DNA of 64,000 bases, taken from the NCBI GenBank assembly GCA_021234155.1, contig JAJEKV010000001.1, positions 2,357,927 through 2,421,926 on the forward strand, written 5' to 3'. This document shows, in pieces, positions 1-12,449 of this stretch. The position numbers and the translations under genes are program-made. The DNA is from Isoetes taiwanensis (lineage: Eukaryota; Streptophyta; Lycopodiopsida; Isoetales; Isoetaceae). How positions within the stretch are numbered: position 1 is the first letter of the stretch; each line of letters begins with the position of its first letter. Under the pieces are notes generated by a model that did not search any database, was not told where the DNA came from, and was given only the letters and a program-made list of their open reading frames with translations.

Positions 1-489
1 AACGAAGAATTGCAACGAAGACGAGCTCGAGTATTGGAAGAGGAACAACAATTCTTAGAAGAAGGTGATACAATTCTTGGGCCTAATGCTGAAGTCAATC
101 TCGAGTCCCAGGTATATTGGTGGCACAATAAATATCATCCACGGAAGCCTAAGTACTTCAATCAGGTCCATATGGGATACGAATGGAACAAATACAATCA
201 GACACATTATGATCACAAAAATCCACCACCAAAATTTGTCCGAGGATATAAATTCAACATCTTTTATCCAGATCTTGTCGATAAGTCAAAGGCTCCAACA
301 TATGTCCTTGAAAGTAATGGGGAGACCTCTTTAATTCGATTTCATGCGGGGGCTCCTTATGAAGATATTGCGTTTCGTATTGTCCACAAAGACTGGGAAT
401 ATTCTTACAAACAAGGATTCAAAGACACGTTTGAAAGGGGAACTCTTCATCTTTATTTTAATTTCAAGAGATATTGCTATAGGCGATAA
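1..489 (+). CDS. CACTIN: Cactin C-terminal domain, last exon (5' part outside window)
   Basis: This is the 3' end of a Cactin gene, a conserved nuclear protein linked to the spliceosome. The reading frame is open from base 10 to the stop at 487-489 and enters the window from the left. Diagnostic stretches of the Cactin C-terminal domain are visible in order: YHPRKPKYFNQVHMGYEWNK, YNQTHYDHKNPPPK, GYKFNIFYPDLVDK, RFHAGAPYEDIAFRIV and the terminal FNFKRYCYRR. The protein ends where family members end, so this looks like an intact last exon of a functional gene. An acidic coil (EEEQQFLEEGD) precedes the domain, as in relatives. A duplicated piece of this exon lies 2.5 kb downstream. The family call is secure; activity cannot be judged from one exon. 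Confidence 0.94.
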   Translation, partial: NEELQRRRARVLEEEQQFLEEGDTILGPNAEVNLESQVYWWHNKYHPRKPKYFNQVHMGYEWNKYNQTHYDHKNPPPKFVRGYKFNIFYPDLVDKSKAPTYVLESNGETSLIRFHAGAPYEDIAFRIVHKDWEYSYKQGFKDTFERGTLHLYFNFKRYCYRR

Positions 490-1969
490 TAGAAAGCTTG
501 GGATCAATATTTCAAGAAAAGATTTCTCGTTTGACACGTGACACATATAGGGAATAGGAAAAGTTATTTCTATGGATCTAAATTGCTCGATTTTGTAGCA
601 TAACATTTCGAACACAAGATGATATATATAATAATAGAGGTTCCCTTTGTATTTTTGCATGATTTTCAATATAGTTTTGCTATGATTTAATGGTGTATTC
701 GAGTGGATGTACTAATGCATATATCTAGAATGAGCATGCATTTTGATAGTTTTTTATGACATTTCCTATTTGGTTTGAAAATTGACATGCAAGGCTTAAG
801 TGTCTTTAATTTGGGGTACACAAAGCTCCTTCTAGTTCTGGCAACATAGAGAGAGCTTTAAATTGGGCATTTTCCAGGCAACATAGATAGAGTTTTCAAA
901 TTGGGCATTTGCCAGGTGACAAATTCAGCTGTGCATCTACGAGATTGCCTTGCTTTTTTCGCATTGATGTGGACAAGAAAAAGGACAAACCCTTTGACAA
1001 GATTACAGAGGAAATAAAAAGTTACTTCAATGATGCATTTTATACTCAAATTTGTTAACGTATATGTGCAATATATGTCCCCGATTTTTCATGTCTAGAA
1101 GGCAAAAAGGGACAAAAGTCATCCAACGAGAGATGTAGCGTCTATAATGCAAATGCATCTGATCATTTTCTTTGAAGCTGAGGCTATTCATTTATGTAGC
1201 CACGATCAGAACATTACAAATAGAGAAGACAAATTTCATTATTGAATATTATGATCACCATCTTCATATTATATTTGTGCATGGTCTGTACACAATACAA
1301 AGCTTCAAACACATGACTGACAAGAAACATAAACCTAGGATTTTCTTTTCCTCAAAAAGTTAAACATGTCTCATAAAACCTCTTCCATCTTCTCGCCATT
1401 AGTCATCTTCTTGATCACAACACGAAATACAAGTGATGTACCAAAGAAATAGTGCAGCATTTCGTTGTGCAACATCTTCAAAGCGATCTAGAAGTTCAAG
1501 AATAAGGGTAACATCATGTATTATTGGTGAAGGTAAGGTCCAGACACACTCCATCACAACCTGTTGGAAATATAATGTCATAATCCAGTTCATAAAACAC
1601 AAGATAGATATCTAAGACCATGCACTCAGTTGAATAGAAGCAAATGCAAAGAGACATTATGATATTCCTGTCAATGTTTGTTATACATGTGGAGTGGCAA
1701 GTAACTGTTGAATGTCCCCACAATCCACAAGAACTGCTATTTTGTATTAGGTTGCTTATCAGCACCTGCATTTATATTAGGTTGCTTATCACCTGAACGC
1801 GCATGTAGTCAAAGTAGCATCAATAAGTGTTGCTGCATTTGCATTGACGACTGCCAAAATGCCCTCAACATCACTCTCTTTTGCAAGTGCCTATTATCAC
1901 ACAAGACATTAAATATAAATGCAATTTTTTTCCAAAACAATGTCACTCACTAGTTTTAACCACTATAAA
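490..1969. other. 3' flank of Cactin, no gene recognised
   Basis: AT-rich sequence after the Cactin stop. The first 65 bases are presumably 3' UTR, because they are duplicated together with the exon end at 3173-3237. I see no credible coding region, RNA gene or structured repeat in the rest. The short open frames here have no recognisable composition or motif. Confidence 0.5.
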
Positions 1970-2890
1970 ACCGAGCCATCGGATCGGTATTCTCGAATTT
2001 GCATGCATGCATTCTCTGGGGCTCTGGTTTGTTTGGGGATCGCTATTTCTTGCAGGTTCTTCATCGACTTCTCATCGGCATTTTCTCCTCTCTCAGTAGT
2101 TCTCTTGACTCTCTTTTTTTTTTACCAGGCAGGGGAGGGGCTTCTCCCTGCTTGATTTGATAGTTTGGCGTCTTTTTCCATGTTGGGACATGTTCTTCCC
2201 CTATTTTGTCCCTTTTTTGGAGATCCTTCAACCTTCGACCTCGATCCTGTTTTTGATAAGGAAGTTCTCTTTTTGTCAGAAGCTTTTGTCTGTTTTCATG
2301 TGAGCCCTTATTTGAGAATGCCATCGATCCGAGTCATCGGATCGGTATTCTCGAATGGGCGCTCATGCATCTCTTGCTTGCATGCATTTTCTGGGGCTCA
2401 TTTGGAGATTGTTATTTCTTGCAGGCTCTTTATCGACTTCTCGTCGGCGTTTTCTCCTCTCTCAGCAGTTCCCTTGACTCCCACCCACCCACCCTTAGTG
2501 TGTATATTATATTGTATATGTTATTTTTTGTCGCGTGGCACGCATTACCAGCCCCTCGCTTTTTCGAGGTTGTTTTTTGTTGCGTGGCACGTGGGACCAG
2601 CCCCTCGCTTTTCGAGGTTGTTGTTTTCTTATCTTTTTGTTTTAGTTTGTTGATGTGCAGGTACAGTGGGATGCGTGACTCCCTCTTCTTTAGGCTTCGT
2701 GCGTTTCTTTGTAGGAGCGTTTTTTTACAGCCTTACATTGTGTCCAAACCCCCTGCCGAGGGCTTACACTAGGGTTTTTCCTCGAAAACCCGAAAGGGCG
2801 AGGTTTTTAATCCCGGCGATAAGCTCTCGGCAGGTACACTTAACCGACATCTGTAGATTTTTTTTGGGATCCAAATGATATAATTGGATA
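1970..2890 (+). repeat. Two tandem partial copies of a hairpin-headed repeat family
   Basis: Two diverged copies lie in tandem, one from about 1970 and one from about 2322. Both run through the same series: the segment ATCGGATCGGTATTCTCGAA, a GCATGCAT-rich stretch, TTCTGGGGCTC, and ATTTCTTGCAGG followed by CTCTCTCAG. The second copy keeps the full head hairpin CGATCCGA-GTCA-TCGGATCG, which also heads the element at 8972-12123. Towards the end (2771-2815) is a hairpin GGGTTTTT-CCTCG-AAAACCC followed by GAAAGGGCGAGG, which recurs almost base for base at 9657-9700. These are therefore copies of the same family as the large elements further right. No protein is evident. Confidence 0.6.
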
Positions 2891-2992
2891 TTCCCTATGT
2901 TTTTGCATTGTGGGTAGCTTGCAAATGTGTAGCTACCCACTCTCAAATTGTAGAATTCTGCTGAGATGAATGAAAAGCCGGGAGCTTGGTTC

Positions 2993-3237
2993 GCGAAAGT
3001 AATAGGGAGAGCTGTTTAATTCGATTTCATGCGGGGGCTCCTTATGAAGATATTGTGTTTCGTATTGTCCACAAAGACTGGCAATATTCTTACAAACAAG
3101 GATTCAAAGACACGTTTGAAAGGGGAACTCTTCATCTTTATTTTCATTTCAAGAGATATTGCTATAGGCGATAATAGAAAGTATAGTATCATTATTTCAA
3201 GAAAGGATTTCTCGCTTGACACATGACACATGTAGGG
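2993..3237 (+). pseudogene. Duplicated 3' end of Cactin (exon end plus 3' UTR)
   Basis: About 245 bases repeat the Cactin exon end (310-553) at over 90% identity. They include the last ~55 codons (RFHAGAPYEDIVFRIVHKDW onward), the stop and about 65 bases of 3' flank. Homology begins at GAAAGTAAT inside the exon and stops at GACACATGACACATGTAGGG. There is no promoter or 5' coding part, so it is a non-functional fragment. It sits immediately after the repeat insert at 1970-2890, so the duplication probably arose with that insertion or its repair. Confidence 0.88.
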
Positions 3238-4770
3238 GACAAATCTTATGCTGGCCATGGTGCACTTGGGATGGCAGGTCTTCTTAGATTCATGGATTAT
3301 TGTAAGGAGAGGTCATTAAGGACATGTATTCTTACTAGTTATAGTAGTGCTTAGATTCATGCATTCTTGATTGTGTACATCTGGATCCAAGTAGCTTTAT
3401 CTTGCACTTTTATCTTTAATACCTTATATGCATCTATTGGCTCCTTGGCTCCTTGCAAAGTCTTATCACTGTAGCCTCTCATGCTGTGCATAAATGCTAT
3501 CCTATCGCAGTCCTCCATGGGTAGCAACAGATAAATGATGGAAATAAAATGTTAAGAAAATGATGGTCTGTAAAGATTGACCTATGGCAAACTAATTTGA
3601 ATGTATAGTTTTGTCTTGATAGCTAATAGCTTATCTAATCACTGATCTTAAACCAAAAAATAGAAAGGATAGGATCCAGATGTAAATGGAAGGAATAGAT
3701 TAGGAACCAGGTGAACTTAAGAGAAATTTTGAGCATCTGGAGGTGACCGAACATGACAGCTCCTTTGGCCAACAAGCTTATTAAAAATAAGCATATTAAG
3801 CGAATTTAATAATGTTAAATTGGTCATGCATGTATTAGATCTAGGTTACTCTACTTGGCATGCTTGAGTCATGCACCTTTGCATCTTTCAAGTAGACAGG
3901 TGATTTTTTACTATGTTTGCATGAGATTCTGCCAGGGTTGGTGATTTGACACCTAGTGTTTTTTACATCATTAATTTTATGGGGTTTTCAATTGTAAAAT
4001 AAAAGGAAAATTCAGGGTATATGTACTGACTATTGGCAGATAAATCTAAGGCCTAGGCATTGGATTAACTACTTTGCTTTGCCAAGTTAGGAAGGCTTAG
4101 AGTCCATCAGGCTTTTGTGATGTGAATATCGACCTGCACAGTGCTAATATTTGTTCAGGCAGTGCTCTAAAGACTAATGGCAGTTGCTCTAGACAGAATC
4201 TCTCTCTTCGTGCTGTGTCATGTGATTATAATAGGTTGATTCTTAGCACATAGCTTCTGTTCAAACAGGTTAGATACTCTGCTTGTTTCTAGCATTTTCT
4301 TCAGTTTCACATGTTGTCCTTGCACTAGACTGTGATTCATGGATTTGCTCGTTGCATGGACTTATTGGTTGCTGGATTACAAGACATTGATTTCAGGTTA
4401 CGTAGATTGCTTGAGTTAGGTTTCTAGCTTCAAAAAACTGGCCCAAAATAGATGAGTTGTATATAGCAGATTCTGCTCTTCTATCCAACATGCCTTCAAG
4501 GTTGCTCTAAAATTCAAGCATGCTTTCGAGATTGCACAAAAATTCAAGGTGTATTAGGGATCTGATGTGACAAATCAGATGTAGAGAATGCCGAAGATTT
4601 CTTTTCTCAAATGCTATAACAACGTTAAGCAGTCTTGGGGCGTATTCCACTTAGGTAATTTGCACAAAGAAAGATGTTGATTTCTTTTCGATGCTGATTG
4701 CTAGTAGTTAACTCGTATTCTGGTGGCTTGCAGGTTGTTTCAGGTCTAAGCCATCCTTATTAGTAGGAGA
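3238..4770. other. Unannotated 1.5-kb stretch
   Basis: AT-rich sequence with no long open frame on either strand and no repeat shared with the rest of the window that I could find. Pyrimidine-tract/AG and GT-rich sites occur, but no coding exon is recognised. It may be the non-coding left part of the transposase-like element that starts at 4774. Confidence 0.4.
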
Positions 4771-4773
4771 AAA

Positions 4774-6412
4774 ATGGCGCAACAAAGAACCGTTATTATT
4801 TCTCTAGTGGAGGAACTCGGTGGCGTGACTGAAATTGGATTCGTTATGGCGCCATAAGGTTGTACTTATTCTAAATTGCGCAAGGAGATTGATAGTGATG
4901 AGCTACAATCACTTGTTGGGCATAATTTTGTCTTTCTTAAAGAGAGAAACTTGCCCCTATCAAAAAAGCAAGAAGAAAAGTTTGTCTTTCAAGGGCAAGA
5001 GGTACAAGTAAAGCTTTGCGATGGCAATGTTGCAAAACGGCAGAAGATTGGAGCAACACTAGAAAATGCACCGACAGGGCCTGCTATTGAAACAAATGGA
5101 CCAGAAATATTTCATATAGAAGATGGTGCGGATAGTAAAGATGCAAATGCTAAAGGTCCTAACGCATGCATCCGATCAAATGTGATTGTTCCAGGTGGTC
5201 GTTTGCAAGCAAAATGTGCAACAAAGGCACAAACATTTAAGTGGGAAAAAGAATTGGACCAGAGGATTGCAACATTGAGGAGGATGGATGGGGAGGATCA
5301 TTGCGAGCTTATGTCTTCTGATGTGGAAGGTATGCTGAGTTCTATATTTGGTGCATTGAATGCAATGTACGCTATGGTCAGGGCGGACATGATACTATAG
5401 GCAATTTTTGCAAGAGGCATATTACTTCAAAAGCACATGTAAAAAAATATGAGTATAACATGAGACAAAGAGATGGAGTTGAAGTTGTTCGGGATAATGT
5501 GGAGAACTCTCGGGAACATAACAAACTTGTAGTTGAGCATTGTCTATCGAACGTAGTTGTTGAGTTCACCAAGGAAACTAGATGTGTTTTTGAGAGACAA
5601 GTGTTGCAGGTTATGTAAACTTGGATGACATTCATATAATATGTGTTATTTGCCAAAAACCAATAAGATTATTTCCTCTTGCTGGTTCTACTCTTTCAAA
5701 TATGAGGGAACATATTATGTCGCAAAAACATATTTAAAACTTGAAGACAATTGAGAATAAGAGGGAAGAGGTAGAAGAGACCAACAGAAGGGGTCGCCCT
5801 CGCAAATGTGAGGTTGACTCACGATAGAAAACCATGTTGTCTTTCATTTTTCAAGGTAGGTAATATATCCACATCCTTGAAAAACTTTGAGTTTTCACTA
5901 ACATACATTCATTATTTTAATATGTGTCAGCAACTTCTTCAAGCACGCAGAACCCAGAATCAAGAGATATTTCTGGTATGTTTTTATTTTAAGTTCAATG
6001 TACACTCTTTTTCAATACACAAAATTTTTTAGATAGTTCCTTTTCTGTCTTTTAAATAGATAATTCAGCCCTTGTGAAGTTATGTTGGGGATATTACCAA
6101 ATGACATATCATTATGGGAGTAAAATTAGAGATTTAAGACCCTTTTTAGATGAATCAAAGCAAGGTTTTAGATGGTATTGTGAGCCTAAATTGCAGGGCA
6201 GATTTATGGACAATGGAGAACATGTGGAAATTAATGGCACATTCAGACACACAAGTTGTAAACGTATCTCAAATGAAGGCCTTTCCTCAATTTCCAGTGT
6301 TCACAATGTGCATCAATTCCAAAAGAGAGGGATTTTATGATGAGAGTTCGTAGACATGATGATGATAAGGTTCCAAGGGGTTCAAGAACAACAGAAACTC
6401 ACATTAGAGCTG
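4774..6412 (+). pseudogene. Transposase-like gene, 5' part: two C2H2-type fingers and AT-hook
   Basis: An ATG at 4774 opens MAQQRTVIISLVEELGG, hits an in-frame TAA at about 4855 and continues in the same frame to 5400. A shifted frame then carries a zinc-finger-like block at about 5328-5450: CIEC, then NFCKRHITSKAH. A second finger, CVIC followed by MREHIMSQKH, is at 5625-5735, and an AT-hook, RRGRPRK, at about 5790. The frame resumes at 6074-6340 with YHYGSKIRDLRPFLDES. All this suggests a DNA-binding N-terminus of a transposon protein, broken by frameshifts or containing introns. It is cut at about 6412 by the inserts at 6413-12123 and resumes at 12124. Exact superfamily not recognised; the two fingers and the AT-hook are read directly from the sequence. 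Confidence 0.6.
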
Positions 6413-8972
6413 ATTCTGGGAAAGGACTCGCGAGAGACACAAAACCGGCCGAACATTCCTATGCGTACGTTTTTTCCTCTTTGCCTTATTATCTCAGTTA
6501 CTTGTTATTCTGCCTTCTTATTTATCGTTATTGTTTATTCTTTTGGGGATCCATGATGAAGGGTTCCTTTGTTGACTTATCTCCCTCTAGATATTGGCCC
6601 GCGGTTGAAGGAATAATAGCCACATTCACGGACTTGATCCGTAGCCACGTCCACGGACTTGGTTCCCGTAATGTATTCAAATCGATCCAACTATCCACGG
6701 ACATCGTTAAGTGATGCGCATTCATATCATATGTGCATTTATGCGCGTGCGTGGTTTATTTTTTCATCGCCTTTGTTCCGCGTTCGTTGGCATCGCCGGC
6801 GCTTCCTTCGATTCATCATCATTGGCGGCGTCCTTTTCTTATCATTGTTTTTGTTCTCTAATGTCCTTCCCTTTTTCAGGTCATTGAGCTGATCACGATC
6901 CATAGCGAGTGCTTTTGGCTCTTCTTCTTCAACCGCTTTTTCTCCGCGGCTGCTCAGCGGCTTTGGTTCAACGTCGTCAGCCTAGCGACTTCCCTCTAAG
7001 CTTGAACCCGGACTCTTGGACCACAGTTCCCTTTCTCCCCTGCCATTCCAAAGCGAGACCCACTTGCGCGTGCTCATCACGATTTCTTTAGCTTCGCTTG
7101 CCTTTCGTTTGCATGCCTGTCATTATCCTTGACACCTCAGGCAACCCTCTTTTTAAAACCTCTCCTTCCTCTCTACGTCCTTTATCCTATCCGATTGCTT
7201 GGAGGTGGTGGCGGTGTATCTTCTTGCTTTAAACCCAAACTGCTTCGGTATGGTGCTCATTACGCTTTCGTCGCTGACCAGGCCTCGGCGGTACCCACTT
7301 TCGGGGGTTCCACATGATCTTTGCTTGTGGCGCTCACGGTCATTTGGCGCTCCTCTTCTTCTCCTCCCCTATGTGCTTTTACCCAACTCCACACATGGCG
7401 GTTCTAGCCGCCTATTGAGGGTTTTTCACTTGTAGCGGATCTTTTTCTATTTGGTATGCTCATTATATATCTTTGGCGTATTTGCTATTTGGCTTTATCA
7501 TCTTTGGCATATTTGCTATTTGGCTTTATCTAGATAGGATGCATATTAGTTTTGGCCTTTGCATTGAGATTTTCAGACATGGGTGTATATTGGATTATCT
7601 TTCATTTTTATGCTTCTCTTTATTTAAAAGATATGGGGTGTCCCACGTTGTTGTCCGACATTATGGTTTATATTTGATCATTTTTTCCTTTTTATGCTTC
7701 TCTTTTATCTAGGCATGGCGTGTATTACGTGGTTATCGCATAGTGTTATATTGGGCACATTCTAATGGCCACTTTTAGTTTTCGTGTTCTTGATGTTCTT
7801 TTTATGGTTTTACATTGATGCTTTATCCTTCTCTAGATGTCGCGTTTTTTTATGGACCGTTTTTTGTTGGGTGGTCTTTGTTTATTTCCAAGTGATGGTG
7901 ACATTCATGTCTATTTATTATCTTTAGTGATGTTGTAAATACCATTGTCTAGCATTATTTTGCAATGCATATTTCTTTTTACATGATTGTTATCCACCCG
8001 TTGGTGCCGCTTTTTCCACCATGGTGGTGATGCTATTTCCATCCATGCGGGTGATCTTTGTTCATTGTGCATTGTGCATTATGCTATCCTTATGCATCAT
8101 TTGTCGGGGCATACATTTCTAGCTAACCGTTGAGCTCTTTGTTCCGCGGTGTATTGGGATATCATCGTGCATTGTGCTATTATTATTTATCATATTTGCT
8201 ATTTCATATGATTAGATGTGCGGATATTGCGTTTTTGCAATTTTGTGACATGAGTTTCTCTTGGACTATTTTTTGTGGGTGGCGTTGTTTCTTTCCCCAG
8301 ATGGGGCGCTGAATTTGTATTTATCCCGGTTTTCTTCCACCGGGGGTGGCGCTTTTCTCCACCCTCCGGGTGATGCTATCTCTCTTTTCATGTATTGTTG
8401 ATTTCCTCATTACTAAAGCTCACATCGATTTGAGTTGTTGTGCGACTTGCGCTTGCGCCGTCATGCACATTCATTCTGGCCCCTATCATTCGGCGTTCTT
8501 TTATATTTTACATTTCAACAGCGTTCTTATTTTCTATCATGTCCCTTAGATTGTCATTCACGTTTTTGGTTCCTTTATCATGTCCACTATTGTCTTTTGC
8601 TTTAGTATTTGGACCCTATATATGGCCTAGCTTTATTTTTAATCCGTCACTTTACCTAGTCTCCAACCTCTTCTGTCATGATCTAGTAGTGCTCCTTCGA
8701 TGTTTTTCTCGGTATCTCCGGGTTGGATGCGCAGGAGGGGTTGGGGCACTTCTCCTCATTCTTGACTTGGAGTTCTATCTTGCGCTTTGGATTTCGATTT
8801 GATTTTGATTCACCTTCTTTGCGTCTTCGCTCTCTCCACTCTTCCTTCCACACAAATGTCCTTTCGCGACCCTACTCAACACACTGGAGGTTTCGCGGCG
8901 CTGGGTTTATAGTTAAGGGAAGTCCTTTGGTAGTCGGCCGGTTTTGTGTCTCTCGCGAGTCCTTTTCCGAAT
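6413..8972 (+). mobile_element. Insert A: 2.56-kb element with 39-bp terminal inverted repeats
   Basis: The left end reads ATTCTGGGAAAGGACTCGCG and continues AGAGACACAAAACCGGCCGA. The right end (8934-8972) is its reverse complement with about two differences. Such long inverted ends indicate a DNA transposon. The interior is pyrimidine-rich and lacks any recognisable protein, so the element is non-autonomous or decayed. It interrupts the transposase-like gene. The right end abuts the start of insert B, which has related ends. A clear target duplication was not found. Confidence 0.62.
7440..8400 (+). repeat. Diverged tandem repeats in the T-rich core of insert A
   Basis: Several short-range duplications are visible. 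A 34-bp unit (TTTGGCGTATTTGCTATTTG and onward) is doubled at 7470-7535. A ~100-bp unit containing TTTTTATGCTTCTCTTTAT recurs at 7595 and 7690. Segments around GGACCGTTTTTTGTTGGGTGG (7856) and GGACTATTTTTTGTGGGTGG (8262) match. A reverse-complement relative lies at 10420-10450 in insert B. Short imperfect palindromes of the type CCACC...GGTG recur at about 8015, 8340 and 9260-9340. Confidence 0.5.
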
Positions 8973-11900
8973 CCCATCGATCCGAGCCATCGGATCGCCG
9001 ATTCAGGGAAAGGGCGAAAGAACTATTAGGCTAGTTCCATTCTCGGGCGGTTATCGACGGCGTCTTCTCACAAAGACATTTTCTTCGTGCTCGTAGCTTC
9101 CCCCTTCCCACCCTACTTTAGCGTGAAGTATGCGTCTTTTCATTTGTATTAGTATTGGTCCTTGCTCTTTTTGTGGTTTTTCACTTGTGGGTGTCGCTTT
9201 TGCCTTGTTGCTGTTTCCTTGGCATTTTCCTGTGTTTTTCTCCGCTTGCGGGCGATGCTGTTTATTTCCACCTTGAGGGTGATGCATCTTTATATATCAT
9301 GTTTTCCACCCGGGGGTGATGCTTTTCCACCTTGTGCGGTGGCCTTATCTTTTTGTTACGCTCTTTTTTCCGCCGATTTTTTATGCCTTATCTCTTCGGC
9401 TTTCTTGATCGCGGATTCTTTTTTATGGCTAGGCTTGTTTCTCGACTCTTCTGGGTGTTTTTTGAGTTTTTGGTCTTCTGAGTTTAGCTATCTTCCACTA
9501 GGCTTTTGGGGTCCTGCTGGTTTCCGTTCGTCATCCTCGTTGTTACATGGGGTTTTTCATGGTTGTTTGGGGTCGTGCTTCGGTTTGCCTTCGCGCTCGT
9601 CCGGTTTCTCTGTTCTCTAGGCACCACATTCGAGGTTGGTGGCGACCATTTCTCATTAGGGTTTTCCTCGAAAACCCGAAAGGGCGGGGTTTTTTATCCC
9701 GATGAGAACTTGTCGCCATTGCCCTCTTATCATGCCTTAGCACATTTTCTTTTTTTGGGGTAGTCCGATATTGTTCCTATTTGCCCGTGTTCCCAACGAG
9801 ATGTTTTCCCCCGCAGTCCCTAGTCTTACCTTTTGCCCCCACCGGCCAAGCAGATCTGCTCAGAGATCGAAAAGCACACCGGATCCGATATAGGATATGG
9901 CGAAACCCTAGGCTAGAATAGCCAATAAAGAACCAATGCCAAAAGAATAAAAACATCTAACACATAGAAAAAATGCCTGCATTTAAGCAAAATGGAGGAG
10001 CCACCAAAAATGTGTCCATTGATCGTATTCTAAGACAAGAAACCACAAAAGTAGGGTCCCATTACGCCTAGCAATGTCAAGGCAACTCTAGGTGCATAAA
10101 TGACGAGGCAATTAAATTGATAGTCAGAAAAACAAGAAGAGAACCCGATAATACTCATAAAACCCTCAATAATCGTAAAAAGAATTCAATGACATATTGC
10201 TAGTAAAGAAATTTAGCACACAAAGCCAAATGCAAAAAGAAACGAAAACGTATGGATAAGAAAATTAGCCCGAAAACGTAAATGATGTCAACCGAGTTGA
10301 GCAAATGGAGCTCCTAGAAAATAGGCGAAAAGCGGTCAAGTATGCAAGAGGAACCTAGTACACAAGCTGAAAAAATATCATAAAAACCCTTTCATTGTAA
10401 GGAAATCAATGCCCACAAGGCTATGCCCAAAAAATAGGTCCGATTACAACATAGAAATTGAAAAAATAATGATGAGGTAATGAGAAAACAAGGAAGACGC
10501 CAATACAATTGGGCAATGCATGAAGCCAAAAAAAAAACCATACCCAAGACTGAACATCTTCCGTAAATACATAATAAAGAGATCGAATTGACTAGAGAGA
10601 AATGAGGAAATTCATCAAATTGATACCAGATAACCCTAACTAGAGTAGTGTTCCAGCCATGTGGTAATAGCATAACTCGCCTTCTAAGGTATCTACACCA
10701 GCTTTCAACAACATTTTGTAACCTTTCAAGCAAATCCCACTATAACCCATCTAGAAAATGCAAATCAGAGCCATGTATATATTCAAATTGAAATGCGTAT
10801 TATAGAAGAAGGCCAATGCAAAGAAATCTGCTCGAGAAAAACAATAGCCTAAAAAGAAGGTCGTTATAATCATTGAAAGAAGCTTACCCAATCAAATGAC
10901 GGTCAAATGACGTGTCTTTTAAACCCGATCAAACAAGGCAAAGCCATATTATTGCCCGAGGCAAAGAAAGCCATGGTGGATCGGATGGTGTAGAAGCAGG
11001 TCCCATGGTGTAGAAGCAGTCCCGGTGGTTCAGGGCGCAGATCAAGCGAATGAAGCAATCCTAAAATGCTCAATCGCAAGATGGGATGATCAAGATCTCC
11101 GGAAGACAAAGAATTTAGTTAAGGAAAAAAGTCCGTGACATCGATAGCATTGAACCGCCGCAGCTGATGAAACCATGAAATCTAAAGATCGAATGGGATG
11201 TCTACCGCCAAAAAATCATACGATGTTGGCGGATGGGAATGATTACCATAGGACAATCCGCCTAGCCATCGCATCCTCGCATGCCGAATGTGCCGCCCGA
11301 TCCAAATCCAACAACAGGATTATCCAATCGTGTTTGGGTCTCAAGATGTTAAACTCCCAATCGGTCCCCTTCCGCCATTGCTTCTTTGCCAAGTTCATAT
11401 TACCCCAAGACGTTTTCCCTCGGCCGATCCGCTATAGAATGGGTGGACCAGAACGATTCAAAGATAATGGGTTCGGCCTAGAATGTCTCGGGCAAGGGTC
11501 GCCTCCATGATCCAAGTGGATGGGGGCCCAAAAGCATGGCCCGGGGGCCGGATTCACCGCATCTAATGTTTGCATGGTAGACCGCGCCCGTGAGCTCCGC
11601 CCGGTAGCGACCGCATGTTGAACAAGGGAATCCACCCGCCCTTTTCTGCGGAAAAAACCGCCTTGTCTTCCGCAAGCGTATCAACCCCCCGCCCATGTCA
11701 AGTTCAGCCCCGCCTGGTTCGATTAACATCGCTTCCTCATAGCTGATTTGGCCAAATCACAAGAAAAACATGTGAGAGCCATACCTTGCCAAATCGCTTG
11801 CGATGGATGTCATAATAACATGCGTAAATCCAAGAAGAAGATACCCAAAAATGCAAGGGACTGACCGGGTCATGGTGGAGTCACAGGAAAAAAGGATTGA

Positions 11901-12123
11901 AAGGGAAGATTGGACCAACCCAAAGTCGTGGAAAAAGGATTGGAAAGGAAGATGGGATCATGGTAGTGACACGGGAAAAGGATTTGCAAAGGAAAATTGA
12001 AGCTACGAGAACGAAGAATGCTGCTGTGAGAAGACGCCGATAACCAGGCGGAAAACGACAATGGCCTAATATAGGCGCTCGTCCTTTCCCAGAATGGCGA
12101 TCCGATGGCTCGGATCGATGGGA
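8972..12123. mobile_element. Insert B: 3.15-kb element with ~45-bp inverted ends and a terminal hairpin
   Basis: Starting at 8972 the sequence reads TCCCATCGATCCGAGCCATC, then GGATCGCCGATTCAGGGAAAGGGCG. From 12123 backwards the minus strand gives the same with one indel and two or three changes. Inside each end is a perfect 8-bp-stem hairpin, CGATCCGA-GCCA-TCGGATCG. Weaker inverted similarity continues about 100 bases inward (GGTTATCG, GGCGTCTTCTCACA, CTCGTAGCTT). The interior holds one GGGTTTTCCTCGAAAACCCG hairpin (9659) and T-rich or A-rich repeats, but no recognised protein. Insert A's ends share the ATTC-GGGAAAGG core, so A and B are related and probably nested. Confidence 0.62.
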
Positions 12124-12449
12124 TTACTGAACAAATTCAGAAATATCAAGTTTAGGGTACATCAACAGTTAGGAAGTTGAAGAGGGAACTTTTGTTCACT
12201 AAGATGAGGGCTACTGCATTGGCAGTGAGAACAAGGTCTCTAAGGGATAGATAGCTTGGCTAAAACTATGCATCGAAAATATATGCAAAAAAAATTTCGT
12301 GATATTTGTGAAGCGCATTATCAAGGTAAATTTGATGGTAAACCTGCATTGTGGAACTTTCTGACAGATATTGCACAAAATATCACATGTCGAGGGCATA
12401 AGAGGAAATACAAGGAGACTACTAAGGCACTTTTTGAGACTATAAAGAT
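12124..12449 (+). pseudogene. Transposase-like gene, second segment
   Basis: Immediately after insert B, coding-like sequence of the interrupted gene resumes. The last part (12256-12449) reads KTMHRKYMQKKFRDICEAHY and then KPALWNFLTDIAQNITCRGHKRKYKETTKALFETIK across about 60 codons. It ends at the 8-bp ATAAAGAT where another element has inserted. The next segment (from 12934) continues the sense of the frame with IKIWGGTRMHNF. This supports one ancestral reading frame across the insert. Function not recognised beyond being part of the transposase-like body. Confidence 0.5.

Noticed and set aside
8440-9620. Overlapping hydrophobic open frames of 100 to 152 codons in inserts A and B.
   Set aside because: Phe/Leu/Ser-rich translations arise from pyrimidine-rich DNA. 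No domain, no consistent start, and the frames coincide with repeats.
10392-10733. 113-codon minus-strand open frame in insert B.
   Set aside because: The sequence is A-rich and made of repeats that are the reverse complement of the T-rich units of insert A. It has no motif and is likely a chance frame.
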